64,000 nucleotides of DNA from Verrucosispora sp. WMMD573 (GTDB taxonomy: Bacteria > Actinomycetota > Actinomycetes > Mycobacteriales > Micromonosporaceae): contig NZ_CP114901.1 in assembly GCF_027497175.1 (NCBI RefSeq), positions 3,844,001-3,908,000 of the forward strand. Direction: 5' to 3'. A program made the position numbers and the translations under genes. Under the pieces are notes generated by a model that saw nothing but the letters and a program-made list of their open reading frames with translations, was not told where the DNA came from and searched no databases. This document shows positions 37,873-47,337 of the stretch, one piece after another (position 1 is the first letter of the stretch; each line of letters begins with the position of its first letter).

Positions 37873-40800
37873 GCCGGCCGGTCTCCACGGACAGTTCCCG
37901 GAGCAACTCTAACAGTGTGGAATGGGCCCGGCGGTCGTGGTCGCCGTGGTGCAGCAGGGCGGCGACCACGTCCCGCGCCAGGTTCCGGTCGGACCAGACG
38001 GTCGCCCAGTGGACGACGGCGTGTCGAGCGGCGGCGTGCAGTCGTGGCTCGGCGCCGTCGAGCCCGCGCAGTACCACCTCGGCGTCACCCAGAAAGGCGA
38101 GCCCGATCAGCCTGCCGGTGACGTCACTGGGATGGGCACCGGTCAGGTCCATCCCCCTGATCTGTTCGGTCGCCGCCGCCGCCGTGCTGCCCGGGTGCCG
38201 TCGGGCCAAATAGCCTGCGGCGGACAGGACCTCGGAGCGAGCGGTGAGGGTGAGCACCCCGTGGACCGGGTGGGAGACCATCCGCGTCAGTTCCGCCAGC
38301 GTCGGGAGCGTCAGCAGGTCGGCCGCCAGGCTCAGGCCCTCCGCGAGGCCGGTGGCCGCCGCCGCCCGCAGGTACGCCACCACGTCCCATGTGGGAGCGG
38401 TGTGAGGCCGAAGCGCCCGCAGCGAATCACGGGCCACCTCGCTCAATGGCCAAACCCGTGGTGGGGCGGCGTCCAACAGGAAGGAGGCCGATGCGAGGGT
38501 GGCGACGGCCAGCACCCGATCGTTGGCGTCGTCGGAGCGCAACAGGGTCTCCACGGTGGCAGCGTCCGGGCTGCAACGGGCCAGCGCGACCCGGATCGGC
38601 CAGCGGAGCCGGTCGGGGCTGTCAGCGGCCGTCAGCGTGACGTGCACCTGCTCGGCGAGGTGCGCGCCAGCGACTGGATTCATTTGCCTGGCCGCGGTCA
38701 GGAGCCGGGCCAGGGTCTCGTTCTGCCGAGGGCTGCGTGCGCTGAGGGCGGTCAGCGACCCGACGGCGGTCACCAGACCGGCTAGGTCCTGCGGTAGCGG
38801 GGTCTCCGACTCCGGTCGGCCCGTGGGACCGGTCGGAAACTGTGCGAGCATGTCAGCGGCGTACGGGCCGATCTCGAAGTCCCAGCGGTGAGCGAGCAGC
38901 ACGTCGCGGTCCTGGCGCAGCGGTGAAATCAGCAGGAACTCGCGTTCCCGCTGAGCGGCGTCGTAGGTGGCGTTTGTCGTCAGTCGCGGCAGCACCTGTG
39001 AGAGCCGGTCCATCCGGCGTCGGGCTGCGGCGGTGTACTCCCGGTGCACGCGTCGAGGTAATGCTGCGCCGAGACGGCGAAGAGCATCGTGTGCGGCTTG
39101 GTGATAGTGCCAGGGTGACTGGACGCTGCAGTGCTCGGCGATGACGGCGACCAGGTGGACCGCGTTGTATCGGACAGCGAGATCCACTGCGGCTGTGCGC
39201 AGTCGCGCCGGCTGCGGCTCGTCGCCAAGCAGATGGGCGGCGAGTCGCACCGGCTCGTCGCTCGACGCTGGCTCGTCGCTCACCAGCGGTCGTATGGCAG
39301 CCGACCGCGCTGCCGGGGAGAGGCGGTTGTCGCGAACGACGCCGCAGAGGGCCCTGATCCCCGCTTCGCCGAGGGCGTACAGGGCCTCCGCAGCGACCTG
39401 CTGTGCGAACCGAGCGGCTCGTACATTTCGCAGTGCGGCGACCTGCTCCGCGATGAAGCCGGGGTCCTCCGGAGCGATCATCGCCAGAAGTCGAGCGGCG
39501 AACCGCGGATCGGTGTGACGGGCGATCTGCGTCAAGGTAGCGGCCAGGTCCGCCGCGCCGCGCCGGGCCGCAGCCAGCCGCAGTGGCTCCTGCCAGGACA
39601 GACGCAGCGCACGGTCGGGCAGCGCCGCAGGTTCTCGGCCAGCGGCGCGGGCCGCGAACCAGTCCCGGTGAGCCAGCCGGGCGAAGGACAGCATTCCCGC
39701 TTGCGACTCCAGCACTTGCTCATGGAGCAGACGGTCGCGAGCCGCACGCCACCCGGCCGGATCGGCTGCGAACAGCACCTCGGCGGCAGCCTCGGTGCTC
39801 TGCTCGACATCGCGGTCTACCAGGTCTGCGGCCAGAATCTCCGCGACCCGGACGGTCTGCTGGTCGTCGAGGCGAGCGAAAGCAGCGTCGAGCAGGTCGG
39901 CCAGGCTCGGTCGGACCTTCGGGCGTAACTGCCGGGCCAGTAGCGTGACGCCTTCCGCAGTTCTGAAGACCTCGTCAATCCGTGGTGTTCCGCGCCCGGC
40001 GAGGACGTCCCGTAGAGCTGTCATGGGGATCCCGCGGCGAATGGCCGATTCGGCGAGGAACGGCACCGCCTGTTCCGGAGTCGGATGTTGCAGTCGGTAC
40101 ACCGAAAAGTCCGCACCGAAGCCCTCGGCGGACCGGCTGGTGACCAGTAGCGGCAGACGGGGGTGGTTGCGTCGCAGCGCGACGACGCGATCGAGCAGGC
40201 CCGTCGGCGTGCCGCCATCGACGATGAGATGCAGGCATCCCGCGTCCATCAGGTCTTCGATCGAAACGGCGTCCTGAACCGGAGCATGCCGGGCAAGGGC
40301 CTCGGCCACCGTGACACCGGGTTCGAGCAGGTCGGCGGCGGAGACGAGCACCGGGAGCCGATGCCGGCCCGGATCCCGCACGGTTTCGCGGTTGGTGGCG
40401 ACGGCCATCAACCGGTTCGCCATCTCCTGGGCCACGGTGCTCTTGCCGGTGCCCGCAGCGCCGATGAGCGCCGCGCAACTCGTGCCGGTCAGAACCTCGA
40501 CCGCTGCCGTAGGTGGCTCGTTGTCCCTGATCACGGAAAGCTCCATGAACGGTGCCAACACAGCGGGATTTCTTGCCTGGTAAACGGCGCCCGACAGGCT
40601 GTTGGCCGCGGCGGCGAGGGTGCCTTCGAACCCAGCGAGCCCCCGTCCGTCGATTTCTCGAGTCAGGCTGCCGAGCAGCCTCGTCGCGCAACGAGGCGTC
40701 TGGTACGCGGCTGACGCCACCATCTCGATAGCGGCGTTGAGCATCGAGGCGGTCCAGAACCGGAACGGGGCCACCGGCTCCACCCACTCACCCGCCACCA

Positions 40801-42304
40801 CGGCGGTGGCAACGGAGGCCGCCCAACGGGTGGCGGACTGCTGCCCGTCCGACCACTTGAAGGTGCGATGGGCGGCCAGCACGAGGTGGCGACTGTAGTC
40901 GACGAGCCAGCGGTCGCGGCTGCCCTCGGGGTAGCAGCGGTACGCGTGGCGACGGAGCCGAAGCAGCACGGCACAAATCGGGGCCAGACCAGGCTGCGAG
41001 AGAGTGAGCCCGGGGATCGAACCAAGGCCGGACGGGGCGTCGGCACCGGACGCCGGTAGCAGGGCGGCAGCCGTGGTGACCAGTCGTTGCACGGTGACCA
41101 GGTCGGCGAGCGAAGGATCACCTCCGATGGCCCGCATCAGGTTGATCTCCAGCCACGCGAAGTCGGCGAGCAGCTGCTTTTCTTTCTGTACGCCGACGCT
41201 GCGGGCGTAATCGATAAGGTACGGATCAGCGTTGACCAGCAGCACGTTGCCAGCATTCAGGTCCCCGTGCACCCGGGTGCCCCGCACCGGGCGACAGGAC
41301 ACTTCCAGGGCTTCCCGCAGCGCCGAGAACGGGTGCGGGGCCTGCATCTTCGGTGCCCGGATCGTCTCGCCATTCTCGATGAGGCCGGGTAGGGCGTCCA
41401 GCACCCGGGACATGACCACACCCCGGCGGACGCTGGCGACCTTGCCGTGCACCTCGACAGTGCCTGGAGGGAACGGCATGTCCAGGGGCATCCCGCGAAG
41501 CTCAACGGTAGCGAACCTGATCCGGCCGATGAAGCGGCTGTTCCGCTGGCTCAGTTCGACGCCGTCAACCCGTACCGGTTGGCCGACCAGGTTGTCGGCG
41601 GCTGGGGAACCGGAACCCGCCTTCCAGATCGTGCGTTCGGTAAGTCGGCGGGATGCCCGGTCTGCGGTGCCGCTACTCCAGACGTCGCCTGATGCATCGG
41701 CGAGGTGCGTGACCTCGAGAGTGAGGTCCGGCCCGAGGGTCGAGATCATGTCCTGCAGTGACGTCTCCGGATCAACGGCAACGGCCCCGGCATATAGCGA
41801 GGTCTCGGCCTGGGTGAACAGCTCCCCGATCGCCTCGCTGGCCCGGTACGCGGCCGTCTGATTACCCAGCGAGGCATCAGTGAACACGGCCTCGAGCGTC
41901 GTCACGGTGGCGTCCGGTCGGCCGGCGAACTGCCCGACATGACCGTAGACGACTGCCTCTCGGCCGTTGCTGGATGGAGGGCAGCCTGGATCGAGGGTGC
42001 TGTGTCGGATCGGCGTGCACATCCTGGTGGCGACCGGACGGATGACCGTCTCCCAGGCCTTTAGCTCAGCCTCAATTTCGGCGGCCGGTCCCACCTTGAC
42101 CACCTCGATGAACGTCGACGCTCTGGACCGAACCTCGATCTGCAGCACCAGAGCTCCACCGGCGCCGGTGAACCGCTTGCTGACCAGGATCGCGACGTCC
42201 CCCGTGCCCCAGACGTCCGGAGGCAGACGCTGCAAGACCTCGTCGATTTCGTCCTCGTCGTCGGCCGTTATCACCCCAGGGGCGAAAGTGACGTACCTGG
42301 CCAT
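37853..42304 (-). CDS. Kinase-like / NACHT STAND NTPase with helical repeats
   Basis: 1483 residues. Residues about 1-560 contain a phosphotransferase-like region with 'RVHGDLNAGNVLL' near 343 (HGDxxxxN loop) and 'YLIDYAR' near 361 (metal-binding Asp), plausibly the TCAD9-type domain of ternary conflict systems. A NACHT-type NTPase follows: Walker A 'GAAGTGKSTVAQEM' near 614, Walker B 'LHLIVDGG' near 690, 'LLVTSRS' sensor near 722, then a winged-helix-like part ('GVTLLARQL'). From about 900 to the end, alpha-helical HEAT-like repeats suit ligand sensing. This is a complete switch ATPase of the STAND class. It is convergent with the CHAT gene, and an operator-like palindrome precedes it. Confidence 0.85.
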   Translation of the reverse strand: MARYVTFAPGVITADDEDEIDEVLQRLPPDVWGTGDVAILVSKRFTGAGGALVLQIEVRSRASTFIEVVKVGPAAEIEAELKAWETVIRPVATRMCTPIRHSTLDPGCPPSSNGREAVVYGHVGQFAGRPDATVTTLEAVFTDASLGNQTAAYRASEAIGELFTQAETSLYAGAVAVDPETSLQDMISTLGPDLTLEVTHLADASGDVWSSGTADRASRRLTERTIWKAGSGSPAADNLVGQPVRVDGVELSQRNSRFIGRIRFATVELRGMPLDMPFPPGTVEVHGKVASVRRGVVMSRVLDALPGLIENGETIRAPKMQAPHPFSALREALEVSCRPVRGTRVHGDLNAGNVLLVNADPYLIDYARSVGVQKEKQLLADFAWLEINLMRAIGGDPSLADLVTVQRLVTTAAALLPASGADAPSGLGSIPGLTLSQPGLAPICAVLLRLRRHAYRCYPEGSRDRWLVDYSRHLVLAAHRTFKWSDGQQSATRWAASVATAVVAGEWVEPVAPFRFWTASMLNAAIEMVASAAYQTPRCATRLLGSLTREIDGRGLAGFEGTLAAAANSLSGAVYQARNPAVLAPFMELSVIRDNEPPTAAVEVLTGTSCAALIGAAGTGKSTVAQEMANRLMAVATNRETVRDPGRHRLPVLVSAADLLEPGVTVAEALARHAPVQDAVSIEDLMDAGCLHLIVDGGTPTGLLDRVVALRRNHPRLPLLVTSRSAEGFGADFSVYRLQHPTPEQAVPFLAESAIRRGIPMTALRDVLAGRGTPRIDEVFRTAEGVTLLARQLRPKVRPSLADLLDAAFARLDDQQTVRVAEILAADLVDRDVEQSTEAAAEVLFAADPAGWRAARDRLLHEQVLESQAGMLSFARLAHRDWFAARAAGREPAALPDRALRLSWQEPLRLAAARRGAADLAATLTQIARHTDPRFAARLLAMIAPEDPGFIAEQVAALRNVRAARFAQQVAAEALYALGEAGIRALCGVVRDNRLSPAARSAAIRPLVSDEPASSDEPVRLAAHLLGDEPQPARLRTAAVDLAVRYNAVHLVAVIAEHCSVQSPWHYHQAAHDALRRLGAALPRRVHREYTAAARRRMDRLSQVLPRLTTNATYDAAQREREFLLISPLRQDRDVLLAHRWDFEIGPYAADMLAQFPTGPTGRPESETPLPQDLAGLVTAVGSLTALSARSPRQNETLARLLTAARQMNPVAGAHLAEQVHVTLTAADSPDRLRWPIRVALARCSPDAATVETLLRSDDANDRVLAVATLASASFLLDAAPPRVWPLSEVARDSLRALRPHTAPTWDVVAYLRAAAATGLAEGLSLAADLLTLPTLAELTRMVSHPVHGVLTLTARSEVLSAAGYLARRHPGSTAAAATEQIRGMDLTGAHPSDVTGRLIGLAFLGDAEVVLRGLDGAEPRLHAAARHAVVHWATVWSDRNLARDVVAALLHHGDHDRRAHSTLLELLRELSVETGRLTARGG

Positions 42305-42373
42305 CTCGCCCTACCCTCCGTCAATGCTGCCTGTCCGTGGAGAGGCGAGCCGCGCGCCACGTCATACAGTAGT

Positions 42374-42385
42374 CATGACGTCATG
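42374..42385. promoter_or_regulatory. CATGACGTCATG palindrome in divergent promoter
   Basis: A perfect 12-bp palindrome between the divergent NACHT gene (start 42304) and the small zinc-tail gene (start about 42406). It could be an operator serving both genes. GntR-type regulators and similar dimers bind sites of this form; no such regulator adjoins it. Confidence 0.45.
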
Positions 42386-42405
42386 CGGGTGCCCAAGAAG
42401 CGAGA

Positions 42406-42813
42406 GTGCGAGTGTCGAACGAGGACAGATCCGGTGAGCCGCATCCGGTGCCGAGCGAGAGCTGGGCGATCATCTGCGACGAGTTCCCCGACCTGCGGCG
42501 TTGGGCGTACCGGACCGAGCAGGCAGATCGGTTCCACGAGCTGAGAAAACAGGACTGCGTGGACGAAGTACTCCTGGACTGGCAGGCATTCCGCGAAGAA
42601 ATGCTGCAACGCGAACGCGACGAGCGGGACGTCGTCAAGGAGTCTTGGTCAGACGCCTACGAACGCATGATAAACGGCTCCGAAACCGGGCCGATCGGGC
42701 AGGCGGTCTACACATGCCCGACCCGCAGGTGCGCTCGGCGTGCTCACGCCGACGCTCCAGGCGAGCGACCGTGGTGCGACCTGTCCGATAGCCCGATGAA
42801 CCCCAACTCCTGA
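42406..42813 (+). CDS. Small conflict-island protein with Cys-rich tail
   Basis: 135 residues from GTG 42406 (GTG 42412 is an alternative). The N-terminal two thirds is helical and charged ('SWAIICDEFPDLRRWAYRTEQADRFHEL', 'VLLDWQAFREEMLQRERDERDVV', 'SWSDAYERMING'). The C-terminus holds a probable zinc knuckle, 'YTCPTRRCARRAHADAPGERPWC'. It is divergent from the NACHT gene across a shared palindrome, a position typical of a small adaptor or sensor. The Cys pattern suggests nucleic-acid or protein binding. No named family is recognised. Confidence 0.65.
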   Translation: MRVSNEDRSGEPHPVPSESWAIICDEFPDLRRWAYRTEQADRFHELRKQDCVDEVLLDWQAFREEMLQRERDERDVVKESWSDAYERMINGSETGPIGQAVYTCPTRRCARRAHADAPGERPWCDLSDSPMNPNS

Positions 42814-42907
42814 GCCCAGACGAACTGGGTCGAGCGGTCCACAGCCCGTGCGACCTGTGGACCTGCCGGCATGGCCCAGGCACCGTTCGCGCGCTCGCCG
42901 GCGTCTG

Positions 42908-43678
42908 TCAGCTCAGCCCGGGGAGGTCCTGGTGAATCCGCCGATTTCCAAGCAGGAATGCCGACTGTGGGCTGATGAGGTGCGCACCACTCCGGCCATC
43001 CTCAATGTCGCTGGCATCAACCAGGACAATCTGCGTCTCTGCCGGATTGTGGCCGAGCGCGACGAGGCGGCCCACTAGCTCTGCGGCCTCAGGTGTATCG
43101 GTCACCGCGTCGTACACCTCGAATGAACGAAGGGTCGAGTACTGCTTGCCCGGTGTCGGCCGGGGTCTCTCCAAGACAGTGCGGACGAGCGCGAACCGCA
43201 GGTTCTCGGTCAGCGGCACCAACTCTGGATGCCCGACCTCGGCGAGTTCCTCGCGTAGTTCGCGGCGCAGGCACTCGGGCCCGGACTCTCGGTCGTCGCC
43301 TCGGCTATACCAACGGAGAAAGTCGATGCCGCTCCGAGACGGAACGAAACCGCGCAGATCATGCCGCATCGCCGCCACCCGCCCGGTCGAGCGCCTCTGG
43401 TCGACAAAACCGACGGCGTCTAGCGCCTTTCGGGCCCCGCTGCGGTACTTGACAACTCCTCCCGGCGGGCCGTACGCATGCGGCCGGATCGGGTTATGGA
43501 AGAGGACGTAGCTGTCGTCGTCCTTGACCCGGAGCAGGGCGGCAACCGACACACGTAGCCGCCCGGACGGGAACACAGTGGCCCTCAGCAGACCGAAATG
43601 CCCCCGATGCCGCCAAAGCAAGCCACCGAGGGCGATAAGAACAGTGGTGATCAAGCCGGCGACGATGTTGGCAAGCAC
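42908..43678 (-). CDS. Membrane-anchored NUDIX-like protein (CBASS-effector-like)
   Basis: 256 residues from GTG 43678 with GGAGGT five bases upstream. One N-terminal transmembrane helix ('IVAGLITTVLIALGGLLW') precedes a NUDIX-type domain: 'VSVAALLRVKDDDSYVLFHNP', 'YGPPGGVVKY' near 68, and, after a roughly 60-residue insert, 'CLRRELREELAEVG' near 135-149 (REx2EE part of the NUDIX box). TM-NUDIX architecture with a split box recalls SMODS-associated NUDIX and Cap16-type CBASS effectors, which bind a cyclic nucleotide rather than hydrolyse. No CD-NTase gene is present in the window. The role as effector is inferred from architecture and neighbourhood. Confidence 0.65.
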   Translation of the reverse strand: MLANIVAGLITTVLIALGGLLWRHRGHFGLLRATVFPSGRLRVSVAALLRVKDDDSYVLFHNPIRPHAYGPPGGVVKYRSGARKALDAVGFVDQRRSTGRVAAMRHDLRGFVPSRSGIDFLRWYSRGDDRESGPECLRRELREELAEVGHPELVPLTENLRFALVRTVLERPRPTPGKQYSTLRSFEVYDAVTDTPEAAELVGRLVALGHNPAETQIVLVDASDIEDGRSGAHLISPQSAFLLGNRRIHQDLPGLS

Positions 43679-43822
43679 ACGACACCTCCGGGATCGGCGA
43701 CCGGAGCCACGGACAACAACTTCGATGTTCTAGGGCAGCGTCAAGGTCCGTCAACACACGTGAAGGTCTAATAGTCCACCCCAGCAGCTGAACCAATCAG
43801 CGCCAGTGACACCCACGCCCGT

Positions 43823-45202
43823 CTACCGCCTCGGCGCTTGGAGCGCCGCCCGGTCCAGTACGTCGGTGCGGCGCAGAAGCTCGTCCAGCGCCGCGGCGGC
43901 TGTCGGATGCGCCGCTCGTAGCCGGGCGAGACTCCCCTGTAAATTGAGCTGGGCGGCAGCGAGCACCCCTCGGGCCTGCTCGAGGAATTCCACCGCTTGG
44001 GACAGCTCACCTTGACGGATCGCGGCTGCGGTGGCGTCCGTAGCGAGGTCCTTCAGCTCTCCGAGACCCAGCTCGCTGTCCCGACGCAACCGCGACCGCG
44101 CCGCCGTCGCGGGAAGCATGGTGACGGCCAGTCGGTATGCCGTCAGCGCGTCGGCGAAGCGACCGCGGCCGTACTGGGCCGCGCCGACACCACGGGCCAC
44201 CTCTACTTCAACCATCGGATCACCGGTCACGACCTCCCCGGCGGCGCGAAAGGCGACGAGCGCCTCGGCGTAATCTCCTGCAGCCATCCGGAGACGACCG
44301 CGGGTCAGTAGCGCCAACGCCAACCGGGTGTCGTAGACGCCGGGGAACGCGGTGGCCAGAGACCGGTAGATGGCCACCGACTCCGCTGACACGGCCGCTG
44401 CTTCGTCATGGCGGGCGACAAGGCTGAAGCACGACGCGGCAGTGTCGAGGGCGATGGCAAGGTCGCCTCGGTACGGGCTCGGCTGCGTCCTCGCGAGCTT
44501 CCGGTAGAGCCGCACCGCCTCATCGACGACGGGGAGCGCCTGCGTGCCGCGGCCGAGATCGACCAGCCGATACGCCCAGTTGTTCAGACTGCTGGCAAGG
44601 TCCGCAGCGTGCTGCCGAGGCGACATCCGCACCAAGTCTCGGCGAACCCCGACAGCCTCCGCGATCACCTGTTCCGCTCCCACCGGCAACGCGGACTCCG
44701 CCAGCCGGTTGGACAGGTTGTTCAGGGCGGCTGCGAGCTGCGGCCGATGACGCCGATGCCGGGTCACACAGAATCGATAAATTTCTGTCGCTTCGTGCGC
44801 CGCGATGAGCGCCTCTGCTCGCCGACCTGCCTCCGACAGCCAGATGCTGAGATTGTTGAGCGATAGCGCGACGTCCGGAGTCGGTTCACCATCGGCGAGC
44901 TCCCGGAAGATGAGAACCGCCTCGCGAGCCGGCCCGAGGGCGTCAACTGGACGCGCGAGGTCACCCAAGCGATTCGACAGATTAGTGAGCAGGGCGGCCA
45001 GATCCTCGCGGTGCTCACGACAGAGGGCCGGGAGCCCTCGAAGAATGATCTCAGCCCGCTCCGCGGCAGCCAGCCCCTCCTGCCAGCGACCCTCCTCGGC
45101 GTAGCGGTTGGACAACTCGCTGAGCTCGCGGGCCTGAGCACGAGAACCGGCCGGAAGCGTGGCCACTACCCTTTCCGTGGCCGCCGCGTCACCCCAGGTC
45201 AT
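43823..45202 (-). CDS. TPR protein 1 (CHAT-less)
   Basis: 459 residues from ATG 45202 (GTG 45205 is an alternative). About eight TPR units of 40-48 residues run from 30 to 390 ('LAALLTNLSNRLGDLARPVDALGPAREAVLIFREL', 'LAAALNNLSNRLAESA', 'VYDTRLALALLTRGRLRMAAGDYAEALVAFRAA'). The end reads 'LSQAVEFLEQARGVLAAAQLNLQGSLARLRAAHP', the linker helix pair that precedes the CHAT domain in TPR-CHAT proteins, then stops after about 25 residues. It probably senses or scaffolds and works with the CHAT protein in trans. The repeats are longer-spaced and more Ser/Asn-rich than in the other four. Confidence 0.8.
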   Translation of the reverse strand: MTWGDAAATERVVATLPAGSRAQARELSELSNRYAEEGRWQEGLAAAERAEIILRGLPALCREHREDLAALLTNLSNRLGDLARPVDALGPAREAVLIFRELADGEPTPDVALSLNNLSIWLSEAGRRAEALIAAHEATEIYRFCVTRHRRHRPQLAAALNNLSNRLAESALPVGAEQVIAEAVGVRRDLVRMSPRQHAADLASSLNNWAYRLVDLGRGTQALPVVDEAVRLYRKLARTQPSPYRGDLAIALDTAASCFSLVARHDEAAAVSAESVAIYRSLATAFPGVYDTRLALALLTRGRLRMAAGDYAEALVAFRAAGEVVTGDPMVEVEVARGVGAAQYGRGRFADALTAYRLAVTMLPATAARSRLRRDSELGLGELKDLATDATAAAIRQGELSQAVEFLEQARGVLAAAQLNLQGSLARLRAAHPTAAAALDELLRRTDVLDRAALQAPRR

Positions 45203-45279
45203 CACACTTCAATATGCCGCTCGGAGCATCGAAGCACAATCCGCCGCTGCCCAGGTAGGCTGAGTGCCAGCCAATCGGG

Positions 45280-45537
45280 GTGATGCCGAGCATGTGTAGC
45301 CCTCGTCGAGACTCGATTTGGCACGATCCTGACCTGTTGACCGGACTCGACCGCAAGGATCCAGCGGCGGCGATTCTTCATACCAGCCTGCAGGATGCAG
45401 TGCGGCTCCTCGAATGCGGGCGGGCACTGCCGCTACGGAAAACGCTGCCGAGCCGGGGGAAGCTAGCCGCTCTGTCCCCGGTGCGCTCCAATATCCCCGC
45501 CGCCATGTACCGTCTCGGCGGGGCACTGGCCAGATGA
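45280..45537 (+). pseudogene. Remnant of a TPR/CHAT-linker gene end
   Basis: An 85-codon open frame whose middle, 'SLQDAVRLLECGRALPL' followed by 'KLAALSPVR', is a decayed copy of the pre-CHAT linker seen at the ends of the intact TPR proteins ('AVELLExGRAVLW', 'LAAL'). Its TGA overlaps the ATG of TPR protein 2 (ATGA). So the coupling may be a relic of a tandem TPR array in which the upstream member was deleted. It could still be translated as a leader. Confidence 0.45.
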
Positions 45538-47264
45538 CCCCCGAGCAGCTATTCAACGCGGCGAGCGACGCCCGTGTGAGAGCTTCCCGCAGCCGTCGGC
45601 TGGCCGACTTTGACGAGGCCGTCGAGCTCAGCCGACGAGCTGTTGCCACGATCGGTGACCGGCACCAGGCGACGGCGCTGGCGGGACTCGCCGGGGCGCT
45701 CCAGGAGCGGTACCTGCGCACCAGCGAGGATACTGACCTGTACGACGCCATCGAGGCTGGCCGGGCAGCTGTGGCTGCAGGCGGTGATATGAGTGCGTGG
45801 ATGAACCTCGCAGCCGCGCTGGCCCTGCGCTTCCGCCGTACCGAAACGCGCGTGGACGCCGACGCGGCGGTCGTGGCCGGTCACCAGGTACTGGTCAACA
45901 TGCCTTCGGGCGACCCCGACTGGGCCACCGCGCTGTCCAACCAGGCACTGCTGCTGACCGAGGTGCATCGTCGTTTCGGCACCGGGCTCGATGCCGCCTT
46001 GGACCTGCATCGGCGGGCCGTAGAGGCAGCCGCTGACGACTCGGCCCGGCACGCGATCACCCTGCTCAACTGGTCGATGGCCCTGCTCGAAGCCGGTGAG
46101 GTGGCCGCCGCCGTGGAGGCGGCCGCGCGAGCACTCGCGGGGACGAGGGAGGACGACCCCATCCGTCCGGCGATCCTGTCACAGTTGGGCAGCGGGCTGC
46201 GTGCCTACGGCCAGCTCGACGATGCCGTCGTAGCCTTCCAGGCCGCCGTGACAAGCGATCCCGGAAACGCTGGATACCGAGGCAACCTCGGCAGCGTCCT
46301 GTACGACCGGTTCAAGCTGTATGGGGCCGTCGCCGATCTGGATGCGGCGGAGCGGGCCATCGGCCGTGCGGCGGCCGGGGCGTACGGTGCAGAGCGTGCC
46401 CGTTACCTCGCGCAGGCGGGCACGATCCTGCGTACCCGGTTCGACCTGAGCGGCGATGTCACTTGGCTGCGGCGGGCCCTCGCGGTGGGGGAGCGGACAG
46501 TCGATCTCCTACCGCCCGACCACCCGGAGCGGGCAGATCATCTCGTCAACGTTCTAGGTACCGTCGTCCGTCTGCTCGACTACGATCCGGCGGGCGTCGA
46601 TGCAGTGCTGGCCGAGTCGGCCGCGCGGGAGGCTGTTCGCACCGCGCGGAATGCGGCCCGGAGGGCGGCCGCACTGGTTCAACTCGGACAAGTCTTGCGG
46701 CGGGACAGCCCGAGACTTGCCGAGGCAGCCGGGCACACTCGGGCGGCGGTGGCCCTCTTACCTCCTGGCAGCCCTGACCGGGCCGCGTACCTCGCGAACC
46801 TGGCCCGGTTGATCGAGGAGTCGGCTGCCGACCCGACCGCGGCCGCGGCAGCCTGGGCGGAGGCGGCCGACGACACCACCGGCCCGGCCGCGGTCCGGCT
46901 GGCTGCGGCCCGTGAGCGGGCGCGCCTTGTTGCAGAGCGACGAGGTCCAGCGGCCGCTGCGGATCACTACGGCACCGCGGTGCGGGATCTGTTGCCGTTG
47001 CTGGCCTGGCCCGGAGTGTATCCGGCCGATCAGCGGCGGATCCTTCGGTCGCATGCCTACCTGTTGGCCACCGACGCCGCAGCTTGCGCGATCGACGCTC
47101 ACTGTCGCGTCGAGGCGGTGGAACTACTCGAGCACGGTCGGGCGGTGCTCTGGGGAAGAATGCTCGACGACCGTCGTACCCTCGCCGCCCTGTCTGCGGC
47201 CGGTTCACCCGTGGCTGCCCGGCTGCGCCGGATCCGGGCGGAACTCGATCAAGACAGCCAGTGA
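45534..47264 (+). CDS. TPR protein 2 (CHAT-less)
   Basis: 576 residues from ATG 45534, which overlaps the upstream fragment's stop; the longer frame to 45414 is not protein-like. About ten degenerate TPR units ('DLYDAIEAGRAAVAAGG', 'DDAVVAFQAAVTSDPGNAGYRGNLGSVL', 'DVTWLRRALAVGERTVDLLPPDHPERADHLVNVL'). The C-terminal part ('LLPLLAWPGVYPADQRRIL', 'LLATDAAACAIDAHCRVEAVELLEHGRAVLWGRML') is the conserved pre-CHAT segment. The protein ends 35 residues later with no protease domain. Convergent with TPR protein 3. Confidence 0.8.
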   Translation: MTPEQLFNAASDARVRASRSRRLADFDEAVELSRRAVATIGDRHQATALAGLAGALQERYLRTSEDTDLYDAIEAGRAAVAAGGDMSAWMNLAAALALRFRRTETRVDADAAVVAGHQVLVNMPSGDPDWATALSNQALLLTEVHRRFGTGLDAALDLHRRAVEAAADDSARHAITLLNWSMALLEAGEVAAAVEAAARALAGTREDDPIRPAILSQLGSGLRAYGQLDDAVVAFQAAVTSDPGNAGYRGNLGSVLYDRFKLYGAVADLDAAERAIGRAAAGAYGAERARYLAQAGTILRTRFDLSGDVTWLRRALAVGERTVDLLPPDHPERADHLVNVLGTVVRLLDYDPAGVDAVLAESAAREAVRTARNAARRAAALVQLGQVLRRDSPRLAEAAGHTRAAVALLPPGSPDRAAYLANLARLIEESAADPTAAAAAWAEAADDTTGPAAVRLAAARERARLVAERRGPAAAADHYGTAVRDLLPLLAWPGVYPADQRRILRSHAYLLATDAAACAIDAHCRVEAVELLEHGRAVLWGRMLDDRRTLAALSAAGSPVAARLRRIRAELDQDSQ

Positions 47265-47337
47265 GGGCTGGCAAGAGCCACGTGATGGACGCTCTGAGCC
47301 CCGGTGGACGCATACCCGTCGGGTCGGGTTTCGCGGG

